Origin: Thiorhodovibrio winogradskyi
Lineage (GTDB): Bacteria; Pseudomonadota; Gammaproteobacteria; Chromatiales; Chromatiaceae
DNA length: 64,000 nt
NCBI RefSeq assembly: GCF_036208045.1
Contig: NZ_CP121472.1
Coordinates: forward strand, 3,421,531 to 3,485,530
Reading direction: 5' to 3'
The notes beneath the pieces are model-generated. The model did no database searches and was not told the DNA's origin. It saw only the letters and a program-made list of their open reading frames with translations. Each line of letters begins with the position of its first letter. Positions within the stretch are counted from its first letter, which is position 1. This document shows, piece after piece, positions 58,087 through 64,000 of the stretch. The translations under genes and the position numbers were made by a program.

Positions 58087-60426
58087 CTAAGGGTCGCGTT
58101 CAGGCGTGGGCAATCGGCGTTGGTACCAGGTGGTGAATTCCTCCCCGGTCATGGGCTCGCCGAGAAAGAACCCCTGTGCCTGGTCGCAGCCAAGGTCGCG
58201 CACGGAACCCAGTTCGGCCTCGGTCTCGACACCGATGGCGGTGACCTTGATCCGCAGGGCCTGGCCAAGACGCACGATGGTCTCGATCATGGCCGGCGCA
58301 TGGGGGCCGTCGTCCAGGTGGCGCACCAGCGTCTGGTTGATCTCCAGGCTGTCCAGCGGCAGGTCTTCGATCTCGCCGAGACAGGAAGGGCCGAGACCAA
58401 AGTCATCCAGGGTCACCCGCACTCCGAGCGCGTGCAGTTGATCCAGCAGATGGCGCGTTGCCTGACTATCCCGCAGCAGCGTGGCCTCGCCCACGGCCAG
58501 CGACACCAGGGCCGGATTAACCCCACCGGTCTGCAGCGCGTCCTCGAGTCGTTGGAGAAATGTCTGATGGCGGAACTGACGCGCCGAGACGTTTACAGTG
58601 ATGGCAATGGTGGGCAATCCCTGGTCCCGCCAGGCGCGATGCTGGCGCAATACCTCTTGCAGTACCCAAGCGCCGATGTCATGAATGAGTCCGGCCGATT
58701 CAGCCATCGGCAGGAAGGCCAGCGGCGCGATCCCACTGCCGTCGACTTGCGGCCAGCGCAGCAATGCCTCGACCCCGATGACCGCGCCACTGCGCAGATC
58801 GAGTGTCGGTTGGTACAGCAGTTGAAAGCCGTTGCGCGACACCGCCTTGCGCAGACTGGTCTTCAGCGCCATGACGGCCTGGGACTGGCGCTCCAGCACC
58901 GCGTTGACGAACTGAAACTGCCCCGGGCTCACATGCTTGGCGTGATACATCGCCTGATCCGCCCCTTTGATCAGGGCGTCGATGGTCGCCGCGTCATCCG
59001 GATAGAGGCTGATGCCGATGCTCGGCAGGCAGCTCAGCTCCTGCTCGGCGACCGCGTAAGGGCGCGCCAAGGCGGCCAGGGCCGCGGCGGCGGCGCTGGC
59101 CGCGTCGGCCTCATCACGAATGTTGGCCATGACGACCACGAACTCATCGCCGCCGAGTCGGGCCACCAGATCCTCGGCGCGAAAGGCCGCGCGCAGGCGT
59201 TGCGCGGTCTGCCGCAGCACCTCGTCGCCTGCGGCGTGGCCGTGGTTGTCGTTGATAATCTTGAACCGGTCGAGGTCGACAAAAAGCACCGCCAGGCGTT
59301 TACCCGCGCGCCCGGCGCCGGCCAACATCTGCGTGGCCATCGGCTCGAGCAGGCTGCGGCCCGGCAATCCGGTCAAAGGGTCGTGCTGGACCAAGCGCAG
59401 TGCATGTTCCTCGGCCTCCTTGCGTTGGGTGATGTCCTGGTGAACGATCAGCACCCGATCAATCTGGCCGGCGTGATCGCGGATCGGCTCCAGAAAGGCC
59501 GCGAGCCACCGGTACTGGCCGTTCTCGTCCTGTTGGCGATAGTGGGTTTCTGGCGGCGCCTCGCCGTCGCTGGCAAAGCGGGTGAAATTGCCGCGCACAG
59601 GTTCGCGATCATCCGGGTGCACGCGGGCCAGCCAGGCCTCCAAACTGAGCAGCGCGCCGGTGTTTTCTGCTTCGTCCGCCGACGCCAGCTTGGCCTGCGG
59701 CAGCGACAGTTCGCCATTACGCGGACACCACTCCATGAAGCCGATCTCGGCGATCCCGGCAACCCATTGCAAGCGCGCTTGGGCATCGAGCAGCCGCTGC
59801 TCGCCCGCCTTGGTCGCCGTGATGTCGTTTAGGGTGGCTCGCCACTGGTCGTCTTCATCCGTCTGTGGCGGTTCGCGACAGCTGTCGAGACGGATCCAGC
59901 GCGAGATACCCTGTTGCTCGCGCAGACGCAGCTCGCAGCTTTGCGGCTCGCCGGTGGTCCGCAGTTGTTGTCGGCTGCGATAGAGGATGTCCTGATCCTC
60001 GGGGAGGATAAATCGGGTCAGGGGAAGGCCGGTCAAGGCGACACGCGGGGTCTGGAGCAGGGTGGCGGCGGCCAGGTTGGCCTCCTTGATCATGCCCTTG
60101 TCGGTCAGGGTCACATAGCCAATCGGCGCCAGATCATAGAGATCGAAGTAGCGCGCGCGAGCACTCTCCAGCGCCTCTTGGGTGCGCAGCAACTGCTCGT
60201 TTTGCAGCTCGAGTTCGAGCTGATGCACCCGCAACTCATGGATCAGGCGTTCGCTGTCCTTGGCCGTGGGCGCGTCCGGCGCCAGACGATCCGCCGGGTT
60301 GGCGGGCGCCGACAGGCGCTCCTCGGCCTGTCGGCGCAGCCGCGCCGAGGTCTCTTCTTGAGTGGGCGGGGGGATGCCTCCGCCGCCCGGCAGGTTCATG
60401 TCCTCGGGAGCATGCGGGTCGCTCAT
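58087..60426 (-). CDS. PAS-PAS-GGDEF-EAL signalling protein with degenerate EAL domain
   Basis: 779 aa, no transmembrane helix. An N-terminal coiled coil (~60-95) is followed by PAS domains at ~93-205 and ~215-340, GGDEF at ~345-510 with intact RLGGDEF (425-429), and EAL at ~530-770. In the EAL part, EAL (553-555), NVS (612) and DDFG (674-677) remain. The glutamate of LELEITES (Ala644), the lysine of LKID (Glu695) and the glutamate of AEGVE (Ile731) are replaced. It probably makes c-di-GMP and does not degrade it. It overlaps the CheB-CheR gene by 4 bp and would receive its signal. Confidence 0.9.
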   Translation of the reverse strand: MSDPHAPEDMNLPGGGGIPPPTQEETSARLRRQAEERLSAPANPADRLAPDAPTAKDSERLIHELRVHQLELELQNEQLLRTQEALESARARYFDLYDLAPIGYVTLTDKGMIKEANLAAATLLQTPRVALTGLPLTRFILPEDQDILYRSRQQLRTTGEPQSCELRLREQQGISRWIRLDSCREPPQTDEDDQWRATLNDITATKAGEQRLLDAQARLQWVAGIAEIGFMEWCPRNGELSLPQAKLASADEAENTGALLSLEAWLARVHPDDREPVRGNFTRFASDGEAPPETHYRQQDENGQYRWLAAFLEPIRDHAGQIDRVLIVHQDITQRKEAEEHALRLVQHDPLTGLPGRSLLEPMATQMLAGAGRAGKRLAVLFVDLDRFKIINDNHGHAAGDEVLRQTAQRLRAAFRAEDLVARLGGDEFVVVMANIRDEADAASAAAAALAALARPYAVAEQELSCLPSIGISLYPDDAATIDALIKGADQAMYHAKHVSPGQFQFVNAVLERQSQAVMALKTSLRKAVSRNGFQLLYQPTLDLRSGAVIGVEALLRWPQVDGSGIAPLAFLPMAESAGLIHDIGAWVLQEVLRQHRAWRDQGLPTIAITVNVSARQFRHQTFLQRLEDALQTGGVNPALVSLAVGEATLLRDSQATRHLLDQLHALGVRVTLDDFGLGPSCLGEIEDLPLDSLEINQTLVRHLDDGPHAPAMIETIVRLGQALRIKVTAIGVETEAELGSVRDLGCDQAQGFFLGEPMTGEEFTTWYQRRLPTPERDP

Positions 60427-63400
60427 GATTGAATCTCGGGCGTTAGGGGCGAAGCGTCTTTGGTGTTCCCGCGGTGCGTCACGGACCCGTCCGTGATGTC
60501 GTCGAAGGCGAGCAGGATCATGCCGGGCTGGCCCGCGCCAGGGTCAATGCCGCGGGCGTTCAGCCGCAGCGAGCGGGTGCCGATGCCGGGAAAGTCCTGC
60601 TCCAGCGCAAAGTCATCGAAACTGCCGCCTTGGGCTTGGATCTCCCGCAGGCGATCACGCAGTGCCGGGACATCCCAGCGGTTGCCGCTCAGTGTGAACA
60701 GTGGCCGGTCAATGGTGTCCGCTTCCAGCAGTTGGAAGTGGCGGTAAAAGGCGCGGTTGGCCGACACCACCAGCAGGTCCGTATTCAGCACCACCAAGGG
60801 TTCGCGCACCGCATCGACGACCGCCTCGGCAAAGACACCGGCGGCGCGCACCGCGTCGGTGCCGCGCTTGCGCTCGGAGATGTCGACAAAGGTGATAACG
60901 GCGCCCTCAATGACGTTCTCCAATGTGCGGTAGGGTCGGATGCGCATCAGGTACCAGGCGCCATCCCGGGTCTGCACCTCCTGCTCGCGCGGGGTCAGAT
61001 CCTCGAGCACCGCCCGCGCGTCGTCGGTGAGATCGCCGTAGTCGGCCAGGTTGGAGACGATATCGCCGACCGGTCGACCGATGTCGGCCGGGATCAGCTT
61101 GACCAGGCGGGTTGCCGTCGGCGTGAAGCGGGTGATGCGCAGTTGCTGGTCGACAAACAGAGTCGCCACCCCGGTGCCAGCGAGCAGGTTGTTCATGTCG
61201 TTGTTGGCGCGCGAAAGATCGGCGACCTTGGCCTGGAGTTCGGCGTTGACGGTGGCCAGCTCCTCATTGACCGATTGCAGCTCTTCCTTGGATGTCTCCA
61301 GCTCCTCGTTGGTGGATTGGATCTCCTCATTGACCGACTGCATCTCCTCGTTGGTGGATTTCAGCTCCTCGTTGGCGGTCTCCATCTGTTCGCGCGTGGC
61401 TTGCAGGTAGTCCTCTTTCGCGCGCAGTTCCAGCTCCAGTTCGGCGATGCGCGCGTTTGGCGTCTGGTCCGCGTCGCCGCTGGCCGGCATGCTTTCCACC
61501 GCCTTGCCCATCTCGGTCGCGGCCAGCGCCGACGGGACGGCCTCGGGTGGTTGCGCCGCGGCCAGCTCGAGGACGACGAGATACAAGTCCGTCTGTCGCT
61601 GGCCGTCGCCGGGCGCCGACAGCGGGCAAACAGTCAGATCGACGCGGCTGAAGTCGCCGTTGGTCTTCACCCGCAGCCCCGGGCAGTGGATCCTCTCGTG
61701 GTGGGTGAAGGCGCGGTGCAGCGCGGTCATCAGCGCGCGGCGCAAGCCCTCGCGCGCCATGGCGAGAACCCGCATGACCGCGTCGCCCGGGGCGGGCTCC
61801 AGGTACAGCCCGGTGCGACCATGAATATGAAGGATCTCACCCTGGCCGTTGACGAGCAGACCCACAGGAGCACAGTGACGCAGCAGGGCCTGCTCGGTGA
61901 GGGCGCGCAGATCGGGCTTGGGCGCGTTGCGACCGGCGTTGCGAGCCGCCACGGCGGGAGGCTGGGCATCCGCGAGGCTGGCCGACGCCGCAAGTGCCTC
62001 GGGCATGACCGAGGTCGGAACCAAGGTGCCGCGCGGTGGCTCCAGACGGCTGTAGAGCTTCCATTTGCGGTTGAGCGGCGCGAACAGGGCCGGCACCTCG
62101 CCGACGGTCTCGGAGTTGCCCAAAAAGAGCGCCGCGTCCGGATTCAGGGCATAGTGAAACAGCTCGATCAGGCGCCTTTGCAGGTCACCCTTGAGATAGA
62201 TCAGCAGGTTGCGACAACTGATCAGATCCATCCGGGAAAAGGGCGGATCCTGCACCAGATCCTGCTCGGAGAACACCAGCAGATCACGCACCACCTTCTG
62301 TACCCGGCAACCCCCGTCTGCGTCCTCCGCGAAAAAGCGCGTCAGCCGCGCCGCCGGGACATCGGCCGCGATGCTGGCCGGATAGCGGCCGGCGCGGGCT
62401 TGCGCGATGGCGCGTGGATCGATGTCGGTCGCGAACACTTGCACCTTGAACCTCTGCTTGAGGGTTTCCAGGTGCTCGCGCAGCAGGATGGCGATGGAGT
62501 AGGCCTCCTCGCCGGTCGAGCAACCGCAGACCCACACCCGCAGGGTCGCGCCCGCCGGCTTGCCGGCGAACAGACGCGGAATCACCTCCGTCTCCAGTGC
62601 GGCGAAGGCCTCGGGGTCGCGGAAGAAGCTGGTCACACCGATCAGCAGATCGCCAAACAACGCCCCGATCTCCGCCGGATCCGAGCGCAGGTAGCTGACA
62701 TAGTCGGCCTGTTGATCAATTTGATGCAGCGCCATGCGCCGCTCGATCCGGCGCCGCAGGGTCGTCTCTTTGTATTCAGAGAAATCATGGCGGGTCGTTT
62801 CGCGCAGCAGGATGCAGATGTTGCTCAGAACATCCTCGGACTGCGGCGATGCGACGCCCGGCGTTCGCGAGCCCTTGCCGAAGGCCTGCGCCGCGTAGGC
62901 GATGAGCCGCGCCGGCATCTCTGCCGGCGGCAGCACATAATCGGCATTCCCGCTGGCGATGAGGCTGCGTGGCATGCCGTCGTAGGCGGCCGTCTCGGGC
63001 GTCTGGACCATCACCAGGCCGCCTTCGCCCTTGATCGCCCGCGCGCCCAGGGTGCCGTCGCTGCCGGTGCCGGAGAGCAGCACACAGATCGCCCGCTCGT
63101 GCTGGTCTTGTGCCAGGGAGTGGAAGAAAAAATCGATCGGCAAACGCAACCCGCGCGGCGCCGTGGGTTCGAGCAGGTGCAGCGCACCCTTGACCAGCGC
63201 CATGTCGCGCCTGGGTGGGATGATGTAGGCGCAGTTCGGCTCCACCCGCATGCCGTCCTCGACCTCCTGGACCTGCATGCGGGTGTAGCGCTTGACCAGC
63301 TCGCTCAGGATGCTCTTGTGATCCGGCGCGAGATGCTGCACCAGCACGAAGGCCATGCCGGGCGCGCGATCCGCCGCAATGGCCGAGAAGAAGGCCTCGA

Positions 63401-63536
63401 AGGCCGCCAGACCGCCGGCGGAGGCACCGATGCCGACAATCGGAAAGACCGGCGGGGTTGCGCGCTCCGGCGGCGGCCCCATGGCATTCGCGTCCTCGCT
63501 CGCGGCGGCCTGGATTGGCGGCTCTGGGGTGTCCAA
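60423..63536 (-). CDS. CheB-CheR-PAS hybrid signalling protein
   Basis: 1037 aa. A CheB methylesterase domain (~30-215) shows GIGASAGG, VQHLAPDH and SGTGSDGTLG with the Ser-His-Asp triad. A CheR methyltransferase domain (~240-510) shows SFFRDPEAF, CGCSTGEEAYSIAIL, FATDIDPRAI and DLISCRNLLIYL. A PAS-like region follows, then a long Glu-rich coiled coil (~720-790, EELKSTNEEMQSVNEE) and a PAS domain plus a further PAS at the C-terminus. No kinase or output domain is visible. It heads a two-gene unit with the PAS-GGDEF-EAL gene and lacks a receiver domain. Confidence 0.93.
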   Translation of the reverse strand: MDTPEPPIQAAASEDANAMGPPPERATPPVFPIVGIGASAGGLAAFEAFFSAIAADRAPGMAFVLVQHLAPDHKSILSELVKRYTRMQVQEVEDGMRVEPNCAYIIPPRRDMALVKGALHLLEPTAPRGLRLPIDFFFHSLAQDQHERAICVLLSGTGSDGTLGARAIKGEGGLVMVQTPETAAYDGMPRSLIASGNADYVLPPAEMPARLIAYAAQAFGKGSRTPGVASPQSEDVLSNICILLRETTRHDFSEYKETTLRRRIERRMALHQIDQQADYVSYLRSDPAEIGALFGDLLIGVTSFFRDPEAFAALETEVIPRLFAGKPAGATLRVWVCGCSTGEEAYSIAILLREHLETLKQRFKVQVFATDIDPRAIAQARAGRYPASIAADVPAARLTRFFAEDADGGCRVQKVVRDLLVFSEQDLVQDPPFSRMDLISCRNLLIYLKGDLQRRLIELFHYALNPDAALFLGNSETVGEVPALFAPLNRKWKLYSRLEPPRGTLVPTSVMPEALAASASLADAQPPAVAARNAGRNAPKPDLRALTEQALLRHCAPVGLLVNGQGEILHIHGRTGLYLEPAPGDAVMRVLAMAREGLRRALMTALHRAFTHHERIHCPGLRVKTNGDFSRVDLTVCPLSAPGDGQRQTDLYLVVLELAAAQPPEAVPSALAATEMGKAVESMPASGDADQTPNARIAELELELRAKEDYLQATREQMETANEELKSTNEEMQSVNEEIQSTNEELETSKEELQSVNEELATVNAELQAKVADLSRANNDMNNLLAGTGVATLFVDQQLRITRFTPTATRLVKLIPADIGRPVGDIVSNLADYGDLTDDARAVLEDLTPREQEVQTRDGAWYLMRIRPYRTLENVIEGAVITFVDISERKRGTDAVRAAGVFAEAVVDAVREPLVVLNTDLLVVSANRAFYRHFQLLEADTIDRPLFTLSGNRWDVPALRDRLREIQAQGGSFDDFALEQDFPGIGTRSLRLNARGIDPGAGQPGMILLAFDDITDGSVTHRGNTKDASPLTPEIQS

Positions 63537-63731
63537 ACCTTTCTCCTCATGAGGGCGTCAAGATTCTGGCCTGCCTGGGCCTGTCTGGTTCTGTCTGGGC
63601 TGGTGCAATGCCAGCTATGTCGGTCTGGCAGGCGCCGACTGATTCGCGCCCCCTTGCGAATGCTAAGCGGGAAGGGCGCTAAAGCATCGATGGCACCGAG
63701 TCCCGCCGGGGCCGCAACCCCGGTCCGGGCA

Positions 63732-64000
63732 TCAGCAATTGTGGTGGCGCTCGCCGGTTTGAGGTGCGGGGTCGCGCGCGAGCGCGCGATAGATGGCCGG
63801 AATGTCAATCCCGTAGTCGGCCAGCTGGCGATCCAGGTCTTGGAGTTGATGCTGGTCATTCTCACTGTGACTGCGCAGGTAGACCAGGGAAATTCTGCGC
63901 CGTTCACGAATCAAGTTTTTGAGCAGTAAATCGCGAAGCTTGATGGATTTCTTCACCGGACGATGGGATGCAATCGGCCGTTGCCGATAGATTGGCGCCT
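63732..64000 (-). CDS. Unknown small basic protein (partial, frame open to right edge)
   Basis: From a GTG at 63956 the ORF reads 74 aa (KKSIKLRDLLLKNLIRERRR and later DYGIDIPAIYRALARD). The same frame stays open through the last 44 bases of the window (IYRQRPIASHRP), so the gene probably starts beyond the edge. Basic and helical N-terminus, no family recognised. It lies ~195 bp upstream of the CheB-CheR gene; that gap shows nothing. Confidence 0.5.
   Translation of the reverse strand, partial: APIYRQRPIASHRPVKKSIKLRDLLLKNLIRERRRISLVYLRSHSENDQHQLQDLDRQLADYGIDIPAIYRALARDPAPQTGERHHNC

Noticed and set aside
60474-63929. 1151-codon ORF antisense to the CheB-CheR gene
   Set aside because: Codon-position shadow in GC-rich DNA; no domain, Gln/Arg/Ala-rich sequence, and the opposite strand has clear CheB and CheR motifs.

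Overview
The window reads as a chromosome segment of a purple sulfur bacterium (Chromatiaceae-like Gammaproteobacterium). The supporting evidence is a hynS-isp1-isp2-hynL NiFe hydrogenase of the type known from Thiocapsa and Allochromatium, a DsrC-family protein beside it, a cytochrome c' paired with a b561 cytochrome, a diheme c4-like cytochrome, and the standard gammaproteobacterial thrS-infC-rpmI-rplT-pheST-ihfA and rlmH-maf-rng-yhdP-nit-tldD-pmbA gene orders. GC content is high in the core genes. No species is assigned.

Layout. 1-5.4 kb: 5' end of a probable mechanosensitive channel gene, a glutathione peroxidase, a decayed Uma2 gene, a divergent methionine-salvage/SAH pair (mtaD, mtnA) and a DsrC-like protein. 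5.4-12.4 kb (minus strand): hydrogenase operon hupH-like/hynS/isp1/isp2/hynL, a small unknown protein behind a 13-bp tandem repeat, and an unknown P-loop-like protein. 12.8-19.5 kb: ArnD-like deformylase, a class I amidotransferase overlapping tag, a UPF0182 membrane protein, and convergent cytochrome b561 and cytochrome c'. 19.6-27.9 kb (minus): tRNA-Val, thrS, infC (start codon ATC), rpmI, rplT, pheS (with a pheM-like leader frame), pheT, ihfA, merR. 28.2-42.7 kb (minus): tldD/pmbA, nitrilase, yhdP, rng, maf, rlmH, a c4 cytochrome and a second TldD/TldE-like pair.

From about 43.8 to 56 kb the window becomes a gene graveyard. It holds fragments of a ybeL-like zinc-ribbon gene and of leuS, then tRNA-Phe with a broken tyrosine integrase beside it. 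Further on are remnants of PLD, PIN, MazF, ribbon-helix-helix, PIF1-helicase, HerA and Rpn genes, an intact RAYT transposase with its REP sequences, and a PEP-CTERM-type gene split by an IS3-family element. That IS3 element is itself split by a 2.48-kb element with a 742-aa transposase, and the IS3 3' third is tandemly duplicated.

56-64 kb returns to intact genes: a coiled-coil protein, a secreted 14-residue-repeat protein, a small periplasmic Cys-motif protein, a PAS-GGDEF-EAL protein whose EAL domain lacks several catalytic residues, an overlapping CheB-CheR-PAS hybrid, and a small ORF running off the right edge.

The most interesting functional idea is the hydrogenase region. Isp1/Isp2 resemble DsrM/DsrK (HdrE/HdrD), and a DsrC-like protein with an altered C-terminal cysteine pattern lies directly next to them. 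This suggests hydrogenase coupled to thiol/disulfide chemistry. It is an inference from family knowledge and gene position, not something the sequence proves.
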